Of a stretch of DNA of 64,000 nt, positions 20,216 through 35,539 are shown in pieces. The DNA comes from Nothobranchius furzeri (taxonomy: Eukaryota; Chordata; Actinopteri; Cyprinodontiformes; Nothobranchiidae). Each line of letters begins with the position of its first letter. Position 1 is the first letter of the stretch. The position numbers were made by a program, and so were the translations under genes. The notes beneath the pieces are model-generated. The model was given only the letters and a program-made list of their open reading frames with translations. It searched no databases and had not been told where the DNA came from. The stretch spans positions 24,884,905-24,948,904 of the forward strand of contig NC_091754.1 of assembly GCF_043380555.1 (NCBI RefSeq). The letters are read 5' to 3'.

Positions 20216-22000
20216 ATTCCAACCATCAATGAAAACAATTATGAAAGGAAATCTTCATACTTTCCAAGACTTTCCAAGACTTTGCCAGCCAGCTGATCTT
20301 TTCTCAGATGAGTCTGTAGATGTTACCACATTTACTGCATTCTCTCTGCAGCTCCTTTGATGTAACAAAACAGCAACCGTGCACATAAACACACACCCTG
20401 AGTAGATAGATGCATGTGGCTGATATCATGCAGCAGACAGCTGAAGGAGAAGACAAAAGTGAGCGTGTAATGGGATTATTGGGAATTATTCAAAAGAAAG
20501 CTGTGGAATTATTCCACATTTAAATCTGAAAAAACACAAAGTGTAATTCAAACCAATATGTGCAACATTCAATTGATACACCTCATCTTTTTATTTATAT
20601 TCCTGATTTTCTCATTGAATTTTTATAAGAAATTCTTTATTATGTCAAGATCTGGGTGCTTAAGTTAAATACTGTACCCGATATGTTAAATAAATGCAAT
20701 AAAAACCCTGCAAGCTTGTAAAATTATCAACATTTTAATCCTTGTCAAAGCTGTGTGCCTAAATAACCTAATACAACAGCTCAAATAGGGAGTTTTGCTC
20801 ATAAAAATGAATAGACAGCAACTATAGCTTCACTCTTCTGCATTTTTCTTTGTCTCATTCAGTTTGTCAAGTGTCTGGAAAATGATCCTGGGATAGAAAT
20901 ACGATCCAGACTGGTCCTTTAAGGGATTCCCAGTGGGACAGGACAGTTGGTTGACTCAAGCAGCAGCTAAGCTAATGACAGGTGGTGGGAAGCACTGCTG
21001 GCAGCAGCCACAACATATTAGTTGGGATCCATCCAGGAGGCTAAGATTAAGTCCAAACCTTTGGTCTGGGACTTTTTTTCCTTCTATTTAATGAAGCTTT
21101 GTTATTGAAGCAGTCTGAAAGGACATGACACCAAACAGGTGGAGCAGCTGGCTGGAAGACTAACCGAGGTCTAATGTAATGGTAGCCTTAATCAGTGCAG
21201 AGTGAGGCTGGTCCTTGTTTGAACTTTTTGTTTTTTTTATAGAACACTTCCTTATGTTAATGCAGGCATGCTGGCTGGCTTATGATTGGAGGCTTTGGTG
21301 ACTTTGTTTTCCTTCCAAGGCTAGAATGGATATCAGCGTTGGGTTCAACTGCTGGCCATGATGGGACTTGATGCAGCTAGAACATGTGTGCATGTGTGAA
21401 CTCATGTTGCTTGGGACTAAAACAGAAAAGCTAGATTTCCCGTTCAGAAAATATTACAGAGTGAATTTTCACTTCATGTGCAGAGGGAATGGTTGGATGG
21501 ATTAAAGGCAGCAGATGCATTTGGTTTCCTTCTCTTGCTGAAATGTATACATGGAGACAGGTGCATGAAATATAGCAGCTCCTATCACCATTAAGCAGGC
21601 AACACAGCACTCTTATCCTCCCCCTCTGCACACAAATACTTGTCCACCTACCAGGTTGGGTTGCCCGTAGCTAGACAGCATGGGATGGAGTGCTGAGTGA
21701 GTCCAGAGCTGTATGCTAATGAAAGAGACAGTTAAGCATTCTGCTGAAAAAAAAAAAACAAAAAAAAAAAAAACACAGCTTTGATGTAGTCGGGAAACTG
21801 TGTGTGTGTGTGTGTGTGTGGGGGGGGGGGGGTGTTTATGAGGAGATGAAAGATGATATGGAGCTCTGCTGTTTGCATGGATGATTTCAAACACTGTCTC
21901 GTACATTTAACCTCAATCACATGAAGATAGTTCCTAATAGGGACTGACACCCACCCTCTGTCAGTGCTGTGATAGTTTCTCGCTTAATATCCTGTCCATC

Positions 22001-22001
<1 letters not shown>

Positions 22002-22054
<53 letters not shown>
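22002..22054. repeat. (GT)n microsatellite
   Basis: About 26 GT units. Confidence 0.97.
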
Positions 22055-22057
<3 letters not shown>

Positions 22058-22284
22058 TGAGCTGAGTTCTTCAAAATAAACTTAAAGCTCGTGAAGGGTA
22101 AATGGTGAGGACAAGAGGAGAAGGTTTAAGGAGAAGAAGAAAGTTTGTGACTGTGATGAAGCACTTCCTACTGGTCATGTCATTTCTGTGAGTGCAGATA
22201 AGAGGAATAATTTCAAGGTAAGGGTGAATCGGCTCCAGCAAAAAGGAATTTACTTTAGATTTTAGCCGACAGGTCCTTTATTCT

Positions 22285-22393
<109 letters not shown>

Positions 22394-22827
22394 ATGTGTA
22401 TGCGCGTTCTACTAGCCTGGCGTTTCATGCATTCATTGGAGCCAAATTTTTTCAAATATCTTCTGTTTTCTATTTAGTGTCTGCTTCTTCTTCATCACAT
22501 TTAAACTTATTCGACACCGGAAGAGGGGAGGTTTTGCTCAGCGAATATCTCATTGGGCTACAACAGTCAGCATCAAATTAAAGTCATTCGTGAGCGAGTT
22601 TCCAAAATGTCCAAATATGTTTGGGAGGGATTCCAGTTTACTTGCAGGGCCTCGCTCTCACATCACAGGGTTGTTTTTAAAGAGCAAAAGAAGATTGTTA
22701 CTCATCTGAACAGGATATGCTTTGGGGTTAAAATAATGAGGCGTGGCTTGAAGATGAGATAATTTTTAGAGCTATTAACAGTGAATAAGATGTTTATTAA
22801 AAAGGGATGAGTTTTGGTCTGCTTTTA

Positions 22828-23047
22828 GCACCCCCTAGTGTCCATTTGTAGAACTGAAAGCAAAATCTTCTTGCTGTGAGTTTGTCTTTTAACACCTTAA
22901 TTTGAAAGTTGAAATGTCTCCCCAGCCTTCATTAGTGTCTACAGGAGTGAACCATCACTAAATCTAACAAATTGGTTGTGTTCATGATGTAAACATCCAG
23001 GAAACGTGCTGGAAGCAGACTGCAGTGCCAGGTATGTAAGCTCAAAT
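22828..23047 (+). repeat. Dispersed repeat, copy 2 (first copy at 7358-7570)
   Basis: Begins GCACCCCCTAGTGTCCATTT and shares several blocks in the same order with 7358-7570. Family not recognised. Confidence 0.75.
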
Positions 23048-25649
23048 TTTTTCTAAGTCCAACAGACCGGACCGTATTCTGGCCACAGAATGATTTTTAA
23101 ATCATTAACATGCAGAACATGTACCCATGCAAGAATCACTAAGGTTTCATTTCCACAGAATCAAGAGGTTGCTGCATGAAGTAATTATAAAATCATAACT
23201 GACTATATAAATATATATTATGTGACAAACAAGCCAAGAGATTTGGAGTAGCAGATTGGGACTGATGGAGACAGATGGACATTTCCCAGAAGAAAGCAAA
23301 GAAAGCTAATTGCAAGCTGAAAAAGCAAAAAAAGATTACATTTAGTTTGGAAAAATGAGTTTCCTTCCAGTCTTCCATGTGTCACTTTTCTTAGTGAATA
23401 GTAATTACAAACCACTTATCTCAGTCCTTCAGGTAGATATGGTCAAAAAGAAGATGAAGGCTAATGCAAAAGATGGGTTTGATTTATGGAAATAGCAGGA
23501 TGGTGAATGTTGGAACTATGATTCAAATGAAAACAGAAACGTGAAAAGGGATTTTATAGGAGTGCTTGCCAAGGGTTTCTAACTAAATAAAGCTCGTAAT
23601 AGTGGGCAGATTTTCCTCTAACTCCTCCAAGGTCAAGATAGACATTATCAGCATTAAAGCAGCTTGGTAATGATGGAGGTCATTAAATATTCATCACCTC
23701 ACTTACAGCTTTAAGGCTGGTGTGCAATATAAATAGCAAACACATAACATACGTAAATCAAGTTGTTTTTCTTTCTAAAATAAAAAAAAACTACAACTTT
23801 TTAGGAGACATTTAGCCCTTTTTTTTTACTATTGTTCATTTCCTGGTTGCCATGACGAACAGCCTGGATGTCCACATACTCATCGGGACACAAACGCTAC
23901 ATGAGGTGATCCCAGACACCTCCCACTTTTGTGTTCCCTCCTACAATGCTTTATGTTTTGCTTTTTTTTTTGCCTGATAGGTGAGAGGAAGAGAGAGAGG
24001 GGGGGGGGGGTGCTTACGAGGGTGGGGGTGTTAACTGCACACTTTAGATGGAGTAAGTGGGCTGGTCTCAACAGAGGAGGGAGGAAGATAGACAGATGTA
24101 TAAGAATGTACAGTTACAAGCGGTGGAGTTTCCATGGCTACGGGCACGGGAATGAATGAATGACATCAGAGTGGCGGGGAGGTGAGAGAGTGTGAAATTG
24201 ATTTGGTGGTGGGAGCACGGGGGGAGACGAACCTCGCTGGGTTTTCTCCACGCAGACACATTCTTCTCCCCCTCCGTATCCTGGTGTCTCCCGTAGGAAC
24301 TGGTAAGACTCGGCTGCTTTTTGTCTGAACACAGGTGATCGTAAAAGAGTGGATTTTACTCATATGTTAAAAACTATCTGGAGCTCTTAGGAGAGTGTGA
24401 GACAAACAATAATGTGTGTATTTCATGTGTGTCACTGGGAGTGAGGGGAGAGGCAGATGTGGCGTGCAGTTGTCGTGGATCTAAATATAAACACGAGATG
24501 CTCATTGCAGAAGAATGTGTGTGTTTCTGGCAGGGACAGAACAGCTGATTGGGACAGATTGCTGTTTACATCCCTGTCTGGCTGTCAAGTAACTCAGAGA
24601 ATTGTTGATTTTTCTGGATAAAGAATTGGATCAGTACTATTTTTGCAACAGAGGCGCCTCTTTTTCCTCAGTTGATTCCCCTCTTACTCTTCCTTGGCAT
24701 TGCACCAACGAAAACACGTTTGTGTTGCTCTTTTGTCTTTGACAGGGAACTTCACCAGCTTTGACCCCCTCCCTTGACAAAGAGTTCAAGTTGAAGGGAC
24801 GGTTGATCAAATTCCCTGCATCCTGAATGGAGACGGAGGATAGAGATGTAGGAGATTACATTGGCAGTCAAAGGATTAACATTTAGGTGATTTTGGAAAG
24901 CGTCATCCTCTGATAGGACCATCAGATAAACCCACAAAGCTGCTGAGTCCAAACAGAGTGAATCACGTGATTCAAATCAGACCATCATTTTTCAGAGTTC
25001 CAGAGCAACAAGCAGAATCTTGAGTTAGAAACTCAGGTGGAATAATTTTCTCATGTCCAGCCTCAGTTCTGCTGAACGGCTCAGAGCATCAATTATGAAT
25101 AAGAAGGGGATGAATATGTATGAGGGTGCTGCCGACAATTTAATTTGAAACGGGGGGAAAAATTGTCAGTGGCAGGTGGAGGAAACTGCAGCGTGGATGT
25201 GGGCGAGTTAATTGTCCCAAAAGAAAAAAAATAGCCTCTTGGCTTGTGCGTCGAGACAAGAACCTGTGATTTTATGGGAGTTGCATTGCTGATAATGTAA
25301 AGCTCAGTTGGCATGCTTTTCCTGTCAGTCTGAAAGCTCAGATTGCTGGGATGTGCCTGTGCCAGGTGGACAGCATGGTCAGGGGGGCAAACGTGGTTCA
25401 GTGGGGGAATGCAGGGCTAGATATCCAACCCCTTTTCTTTGCGCTTGAGACAAAACTACCCTGCAAAGTACAACCCAACAAAGTGGCTTTTATTACATTG
25501 TGAGTAAATATTCTGCAGCTAGAGGCTGTTTGTTTTCAAGGCCTCTTATATAAACGCTTCTCCAGTTTGTTAGAATTTGTGACATTTCAGATTTCAGCTT
25601 AAAGATTTGTCTTGCATGTTTTTGGTGATAACCAAATTTTGAGTTTCAC

Positions 25650-26210
25650 CCATGTAATACACAGCAATGTGAGATGGGTGGTAGCCAAAGGCAGGGACTT
25701 TGGTGGTCTGATCCTCGGCGGCAGAAGCCGTGGAATGTCACCTCTCAGGTGGGGAAGGAGCCTGTGTTGATGTGTGAGGTTCACCTCGACTCTGGAACCA
25801 GTTTCCTAGAGAGGGGTTGGACACTACCACTCTGGAGTTGCCCCCAGTGAGAGGCGCTCCATCTTGGTGCCTGTACGTTGGGGTTTACCCAGGTGAACGA
25901 GAGGATATCCTCCTTCTTGCTACGTGGGGGATACAGGTCCTGAATATTTTTTGTGCTAATGCACCAAACTGCAGGTCAGACTACCCACCCTTTTTGGAGT
26001 CCTTGGAGGGGGTGCTGGAAGACGCTTCTTCCGGTGACTCCCTCGTTCTGCTGGGGGACTTTAACGCTTACGTGGGAAATGACAGTGAGACCTGGAGAGG
26101 TGAGGTTGGGAGGAACGACCCATTAGATCTGAATCTGAATGCTTTTTGTTATTGGACTTTTGCGCTTGTCATGGATTGTCCATAATCAACACCATGTTCA
26201 TAGCCTAGTG
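25650..26210 (+). mobile_element. Rex3/RTE LINE fragment, endonuclease region
   Basis: The + strand reads SDYPPFLESLEGVLEDASSG then DSLVLLGDFNAYVGNDSETW and RGEVGRN. This is the apurinic-type endonuclease of Rex3-like RTE elements, with the catalytic GDFN motif. It ends near ATCAACACCATGTTCATAGC, out of frame. Stops and shifts upstream (25650-25815) mark it as a relic. Confidence 0.85.
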
Positions 26211-26212
26211 AA

Positions 26213-26530
26213 CTAGACCAAATTCTTGCTTTGCAAAGTTTGGTCTACGAACGCTCCACTGGAACCTCTGCAGCCCCTAGCAGCCATCTGGCTGGCCAAT
26301 CACAGCTCTCTAGAGGGGTTTCCAACCCATAGAGAGCCATGATTGGTTCATAATGGTGGGCCAATCATAGCGCTCTATCTGCTTTGTGAACCAATCACAG
26401 TGCTTTATCCACTTTGTGGGCCAATCAGGGCCCTCTATTCATCTGGTGGGAGGAATGATGCAACAGAGTGGAACAAGATGGTGACAGCTTGTTTGAAATG
26501 GCTTTTACATCAATTCTGGGCTATTTGGAC
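26213..26530. repeat. CCAAT-rich tandem repeat segment, probable DNA-transposon relic
   Basis: Contains three 30-bp direct repeats starting at 26358, 26388 and 26418, each with a CCAATCA core. One more direct copy lies near 26295 and one inverted copy near 26330-26350. A 9-bp inverted repeat, TAGACCAAA / TTTGGTCTA, lies upstream (26215-26248). No coding content. Confidence 0.6.
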
Positions 26531-26989
26531 TTAGGCTTTATTAGAATCAGGAGCAGATAGATGTATTTAAGTTCTGTTTTAGAAAAAAGGATGTATTTTC
26601 GCCTTCTTCAACAGCGGACTGCCTCGTTTACCGACATCTGTTGCGAGGAGTACGTCACGTTCATTGTCCAGTAGCATGCAGAAATCGTTTGAAAGTTTAT
26701 GGTAGAACCCATTCAGGTACAAAGGTGTCCACATGTGCTTTTGGCACCAGGATACCTTAGACCGCAGCTCAATGATCGAGTTTGTTGTTAGGATCTAAAG
26801 AGATCCAAATCCTGTTGTAATCACCTTTTTCTTTTATCGTTTTATTACAAAGCTTGTCGTACTCATAATGTTACCATTATCACCACTCTCCTCATTTATT
26901 CTGGTCAGGATTTCCAAACTCCAACACAAACATGACTTGTGGAAAATGCACAGCAATGCTGTTTTTTTCTCTGTCTGGGAAAGATCAGT

Positions 26990-27265
26990 GCTTTAAATTG
27001 TTGGAGGTTTCTTCTAGTTAAAAAGGAGTTTTCCTCTCCACTGTCGCTACATGCTTTCTAAGTACAGGGATTGCTGGAGAATCACTGACACAAGTAAGCG
27101 ACTCGATGCTTTCTGCTCACTAATCTTACATTGGAAACTTCCAACTAATTGGCATAATGATGTGAATTCATTGCACTGATGAGAATGTGGAATGTTTACT
27201 TTATCAAGTGCCTTGAGACGACTTGTTAATTGGCGTTGCATAAATAAACTGAATTGAATTGAATG
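26990..27265 (+). mobile_element. Dispersed repeat ending in GAATTGAATTGAAT tail
   Basis: Contains AAAAAGGAGTTTTCCTCTCC, ACTGTCGCTACATGC, CACTGACACAAG and finally CCTTGAGACGACTTGTTAAT, TTGGCGTTGCATAAATAAAC and TGAATTGAATTGAAT. This is a very common teleost interspersed-repeat 3' end; I infer a LINE-mobilised tail. Confidence 0.65.
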
Positions 27266-29337
<2,072 letters not shown>

Positions 29338-29342
29338 TCTGT

Positions 29343-29612
29343 GTTTACCCAACAAGGGGACCCTCACGTCTGTGTTAACTCCATAAGCTTTAACTTACAT
29401 CTGTGCAACACCTGTCCCCAAGAGCCCGAGAAATGAAATAAAATCAAATTTGGTGCAGCTGCCGTTTTTCCATTTTGTATTTTTGATCCGAGACTAAAAT
29501 AGAAAATACAAAAAATGTTAATAAAACAAATAAGGAAAAACAAATAAATTTTTTCTTTTTAGTTTTTTTAAATTTTCAATCAAAAACAGAAAGAATGAAT
29601 GATACACAGATT
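29343..29612 (+). repeat. Unclassified dispersed repeat, copy 1 (copy 2 at 35278-35533)
   Basis: Shares the ordered blocks CTCACGTCTGTGTTAACTCC, ATAAGCTTTAAC, CGAGAAATGAAAT and GAATGATACACAGATT with 35278-35533. Moderately diverged, same orientation, no coding content and no terminal repeats seen. Confidence 0.7.
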
Positions 29613-29724
29613 TACCTGCACAGAAAAGTCACCTGCTTTTGTCAATATACAAGGAAATCATCTTGTTTTAAATTTTGACCACATTGCTATTAATATCAGT
29701 AGAGTTCCTAAGAACTCCCAAGAC

Positions 29725-29928
<204 letters not shown>

Positions 29929-30017
29929 TTAAATCCTTCTTGGTTTATTTTAACAACATAATAATAATGTTTGACTTAATGCACCACAACCACAGAAAGT
30001 GTTCCCTTCATTGTCTC

Positions 30018-30110
30018 ATCCAATTCAAATTCAAATTCAAAGATACTTTATTAATCCCAGAGGGAAATTAGAGTTTCAGTACACACAATTCTGAGATCAG
30101 ACATACATAG
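30018..30110 (-). mobile_element. LINE 3' tail fragment (Rex1-like)
   Basis: The plus strand has TTCAAAGATACTTTATTAAT then CCCAGAGGGAAATT. Its complement is the AATTTCCCTCTGGGATTAAT then AAAGTATC end shared by many teleost Rex1/L2-like LINEs. Confidence 0.6.
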
Positions 30111-30583
30111 GTATTACTGCCTTCTTTTATCTGCAGCACAATTCATCTAACCTTAATGGTGTTAATAAAGTCTTCTTGATCTTACGAATCTCTAAACTAA
30201 AAGAAGCAGCCCTGACCTCCTATCTGGGTGATTTTATTACAACCCTTGTTGTTTCTTCTTCTTGCACTTCAGCAGTACATCATAGTGCCATTACTTCTGC
30301 AATAACATCAGAATTATGACACCATCATCCATCTTATCTTGTTTTTGTTATTGAACCTTATTTAGGTTAAATATGATAATTATTTCATTAACGATAATTA
30401 CTTTATCTTAATAAAACTATTAGCAAAATACAGCTCACTCATTAATGGAAAAATGATTTGTGCTTTAACATGTCAATATTTAGGCTTATATTAGATGCTT
30501 TTGTTTATGTCAGAACATTCAGCAGGGCACCACAGGGAATCGAACCCCGTCTCATTGAGAGTACCGTTACCAGTGCCTTTTAC

Positions 30584-30735
30584 TTTTTGTTTTGACGAGG
30601 AAAAGCAAAACCTGCATCAAGAAATCAAGAAATGACCTCAAGATGCAGGAAAAAAAAACCTTTACTAATCATTTCAGGCCTGATTCAAGATGAGTTACTT
30701 TTGTGATTAGTTCAATTGTTTATTTTTAAAACATT
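30584..30735 (+). repeat. Dispersed 152-bp repeat, copy 1 (copy 2 at 39429-39580)
   Basis: Nearly identical to 39429-39580 with the same length: TTTTTGTTTTGACGAGG, then AAAACCTGCATCAAGAAATC, CTCAAGATGCAGG, CATTTCAGGCCTGATTCAAG and so on. Just upstream (30536-30580) the complement holds GGTTCGATTCC, a tRNA B-box-like word, so this may be a SINE tail. Confidence 0.75.
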
Positions 30736-31304
30736 TTGATGATTTCACTTGAATTCTATTCAGTATTTTTTATTTTCTGCTAATTAACAACCCAAATCAT
30801 CTAAAAGCACTGTACAAAGCTCGGACGCGGTAGGCATATTTTCAGCTGGCCAATCAGTTCGTAGTGTCGCCTCGGTCCCAGTCTGACCGCTGGGGAGAAG
30901 GTCTGGGAAAAAGAGTTGCCTCGGCACCGAAAACACAAATCTGTCCTGTGTGTGGAACCTAATTCCGGTGCCGTTCGGTACCTTTTGGGGATGGGCCGAA
31001 GCTAATGTGTAAGCGCCAAAACTTGGTGAGTCAGGGACTTCACAGCGATCCTCATACTAAGCAAGCATGTAGCATTAATGGAGAGGAAACCTCCCTTTTA
31101 ACAGGAAGAAACCTTCAACAGAATGAGCAGCCGTCTGCCACGACTGACAGGTTTAAACTTTTTTTAAATTTGTTTAGTTCTCTGGAGGGTGGGGGGTGGG
31201 GGGGTGGGGGGGACTTTTCAGATTTGTTACTCATTTAATCATTTTCTTAACAAAAGTTGTGGGGAGTTGGTGGCTATTTCTAGCAACTACTGGTGGAGAG
31301 GCAG

Positions 31305-31572
31305 GGGACACGCTGGGCATGTCCTGTCCATCACAGGGACAGAGACACACCACCATTTACACACTCACTAACATCTAAGGCCAGTTTAGAGTCACCAGTT
31401 GACTTAAAAGTGTGTTTTTGGTCTGTGGGGGGAACCCGGGCAACGGGAGTAAACCCACGTATACATGGGGAGAACACGCTACCTCCACGCAGAAAGAACG
31501 CTGATGAGAATTAAACCAGCAACCTTCCTGCTAGGAAGCAGTGCTACCCACTGTGCCACCACGATGCCCCAT
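31305..31572 (-). mobile_element. tRNA-like SINE/retroposon, antisense copy
   Basis: On the minus strand it starts with GGCATCGTGGTGGCACAGTG then GGTAGCACTGCTTCC. It contains GGTTTAATTC in the B-box position, GTGTTCTCCCCATGTATACG, and ends with the GACAGGACATGCCCAGCGTG region. This is the same common teleost repeat as 44972-45316 and 50285-50515. It lies just downstream of the HIPK-like gene. Confidence 0.65.
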
Positions 31573-31651
31573 TTTTTCTCTTACTTACAGTCGCTCCAAC
31601 AAGGGCTGTTACTGCGCCTCGTGATTCTTATGTTGAGGCGCCATGTAACAA

Positions 31652-33730
31652 TCATTTCCTCCTTCTTATTAATTTTCTTCTTCTCTTTACATACAAGTCC
31701 CAGGAACCAAGTCCTTTTCCCGTGTGAAAGCCTGACTGATTAGTGACAACACCTTTGACTTTTTCTGAACTTGCTGTTTCGATGAGAGAGACAGAGTCAT
31801 CGGCGTTCTCAGCAGTCAGACTGTCTTGGTTCTGGTATCCTGCCATTATCTTATGCGCTGCAGTCACATAAGAGCTGGTACCGTCTTTAGGAAGATGCTT
31901 CATGTTAATAAAAGTGTGTTTTAAAGCATCAGCTGGCTGGATCCTATCTGCCGGGTCCCAACTAAGCATCCTCTTTAGAAGGTCTATGAACGCTTTTGTG
32001 TCCTCAACTTGATTGGGGTCCTTCATTTCTGCTGACGTGTTTAATAAGTCATCCAGAGATGTGAGGATGTCGAAAACTGAACTGCTCCTTTTAACTGTCT
32101 CGCCTGTCGTCCGTTCAAACTCCTCTGGTGATTTCAAAGTCCAGAACGGAGCAGACCCACTGTGCTGGAGTGTGAAAAAGCGTTCAGTTTCCTTCCCCGC
32201 ATCTAACAGACTTTTGTTGGGCTGGCCCAGGAGGTGCACCATGACTCTGACGTTCTCATAATCACTATAAATGGGAAATAGATGTCCCCCTAAAAACAAA
32301 TGCGCCAGTGTGCAACCAAGACCAAACATGTCCACACCTTCGTACTTCTGAACGTCAAAGTGAACCTCTGGTGCCCTGTAGCCAACAGGCTGAAACGTTT
32401 TATACTGAGATAACTCCTCTGTTTTACAGGCCAGTCCAAAGTCGATCAACTTTGCCTTGAAGGGTTGTGAACTATGGTCGACGAGCATAATGTTGTCAGA
32501 TTTGATGTCCGTGTGGGAGACGCCAATGCTTTTCAGTGCGCTGAGAGCTACAAGCATCTGCTGTGCAATAGCTCGAATCTCAGCCACACTGGGAGGGCAC
32601 CAATCTAGTTTGTCGAGCAGATCAAACAAACTCATATCTAAGATTTCAAACACGAAGAAAAAGTTACCTTTGAACGTAAAACTCTCATAAAACTTGATCA
32701 AATTGTTTTTGTCGGGGTCAAGCGTACAAAGATGTTTTAACGCCTTTTCCTCGTCTTCGGCTGCTGCCCGCTGGTGTTTTGGCATGACTTTTACTGCAAC
32801 TATCTCATTGGTTCCCACTTTTGTGCATTTGGCCACCTCTCCAAACGAGCCAGATCCGAGCACTTTCTCCACCGTGTAAGCACTCGATCCATTTCTAATA
32901 ACCAGACCTTTCTCTAACTTTAACGTCGGTTGTTCAACTGGTTTACTGTCGTCCACAGACCAAACACTTTCTGGTTTGACGTACTGGGTGTCTCCTACTT
33001 TGCTTGATGATGACACATAAAAGCTGATATCATAACTGTTGGCAGAAGTAATCATTTCGTTTTTGCTCCAGAGGTCATGAAATTCACTCTCAGAACGAGT
33101 CTCTGCCCGTTTAACGCCTGCTTGTTCGACATCAAACAGTGACGGTGAAGAGAGAGACTCCTCTTTAGGTCTCTGATGACCATTGATGTGCAGATCATCT
33201 GTCACGTCGTGCTGTAAAGACTCCACTTTCTGAATAAACTTTTCATTAGTTTGGATGAAAATCTTTCCTGTGGCGACTGGAACTGATGTATTTCCAGGAT
33301 TGTCAAACTGTTTTATCAGACTGGCCACCGTTTTGCCCACAGCTGGGCTTTTCTGCACAGAGAACTGAATATCTGGTGCCATAGCTGGGACTGAATCTGT
33401 GTTGCTAACTTGGTTGATGAGATTTCCGGTGGTGTTAGCTGGTTTATCCACAGAGTTTTCAGTACTTTTCAACTGAATCTTCTCTGTTGCAGTTTTGAAC
33501 AAAGTGTTCTCAAAGAAGTTAACAAGACGTTTCACCGTTCCACTTGTAGAGCCTTTCAAACCAGTGATATCAATCTTTTGTGATACTGAAGTGATTTCAG
33601 TGTCAAACTGATTAATCAGCTTTCTCACACGATGATTATGAGTTTCCATCATAAACTGTTCTCCGTTTCTCAAAACAAGAATATCTGCTAACGAGCTTGT
33701 CGTGAGGCTGTGTGCACTGACTGAGGTCAT
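31652..33730 (-). CDS. HIPK-like dual-specificity protein kinase, intronless (692 aa)
   Basis: A single uninterrupted frame encodes a CMGC kinase most like homeodomain-interacting protein kinases. The catalytic domain spans about 285-615: glycine loop GSGSFG 292-297, VAVK lysine 314, catalytic HTDIKSDN with Asp408, DFG 430-432, YRAPE to 455, then a CMGC insert and the HIPK-like FIDLLKRMLSWDPADRI segment. All residues needed for activity are present. The HIPK/DYRK activation-loop Y-Y-RAPE is changed to V-G-YRAPE. The N-terminal 270 residues hold about four degenerate LIxQFDN-type repeats. The tail ends in a basic stretch (KRRRKLIRRRK) that could be nuclear-targeting. Teleosts have many intronless HIPK-like copies; this could be one, or a retrogene. 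Start: ATG at 33728-33730, first in frame. Substrates are unknown. Confidence 0.88.
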   Translation of the reverse strand: MTSVSAHSLTTSSLADILVLRNGEQFMMETHNHRVRKLINQFDTEITSVSQKIDITGLKGSTSGTVKRLVNFFENTLFKTATEKIQLKSTENSVDKPANTTGNLINQVSNTDSVPAMAPDIQFSVQKSPAVGKTVASLIKQFDNPGNTSVPVATGKIFIQTNEKFIQKVESLQHDVTDDLHINGHQRPKEESLSSPSLFDVEQAGVKRAETRSESEFHDLWSKNEMITSANSYDISFYVSSSSKVGDTQYVKPESVWSVDDSKPVEQPTLKLEKGLVIRNGSSAYTVEKVLGSGSFGEVAKCTKVGTNEIVAVKVMPKHQRAAAEDEEKALKHLCTLDPDKNNLIKFYESFTFKGNFFFVFEILDMSLFDLLDKLDWCPPSVAEIRAIAQQMLVALSALKSIGVSHTDIKSDNIMLVDHSSQPFKAKLIDFGLACKTEELSQYKTFQPVGYRAPEVHFDVQKYEGVDMFGLGCTLAHLFLGGHLFPIYSDYENVRVMVHLLGQPNKSLLDAGKETERFFTLQHSGSAPFWTLKSPEEFERTTGETVKRSSSVFDILTSLDDLLNTSAEMKDPNQVEDTKAFIDLLKRMLSWDPADRIQPADALKHTFINMKHLPKDGTSSYVTAAHKIMAGYQNQDSLTAENADDSVSLIETASSEKVKGVVTNQSGFHTGKGLGSWDLYVKRRRKLIRRRK

Positions 33731-33759
33731 TACACTAATGAGGTTCTATGATGCATCAA

Positions 33760-33790
33760 AGGACCTATATATGCCCCGCCCCCAAGGAAG
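33760..33790 (-). promoter_or_regulatory. Candidate promoter of the HIPK-like gene: TATA and GC box
   Basis: On the minus strand GGGGGCGGGG (33774-33783) precedes GCATATATAGG, with the TATA word at 33766-33772, about 36 bp upstream of the ATG. This would give a very short 5' UTR. A second GGGGGCGGGG-like box lies near 33876-33886. Confidence 0.45.
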
Positions 33791-35277
<1,487 letters not shown>

Positions 35278-35533
35278 GTTTTCCTAACAAGGTATCCTGA
35301 CGTCTGTGTGAACTCCGTAAGCTTTAACCTACATCGCTACACCACCTGTCCTCATGAACCTGAGAAATGAAATATTAAAATTTTTCAATTTCTTGATTAG
35401 AGACAAGAAAACTAAATACGAAAAACACAATTTTTTGGTTCATAAAACAAAAAAACAAAAAACAAACCCATTTTTCCTGTGGTGACTTTTTTGTTTTCAG
35501 TCAAAAAAAGAAAGATCGAATGATACACGGATT
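35278..35533 (+). repeat. Unclassified dispersed repeat, copy 2 (copy 1 at 29343-29612)
   Basis: See 29343-29612. Here it abuts a GC-rich LINE-like 3' region, so the pair could be part of one larger element. Confidence 0.7.
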
Positions 35534-35539
35534 GAGCAG

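Noticed and set aside
30536..30582. A real tRNA gene on the minus strand
   Set aside because: It has a B-box-like GGTTCGATTCC but no complete cloverleaf or A box of the right spacing; more likely a SINE head remnant.
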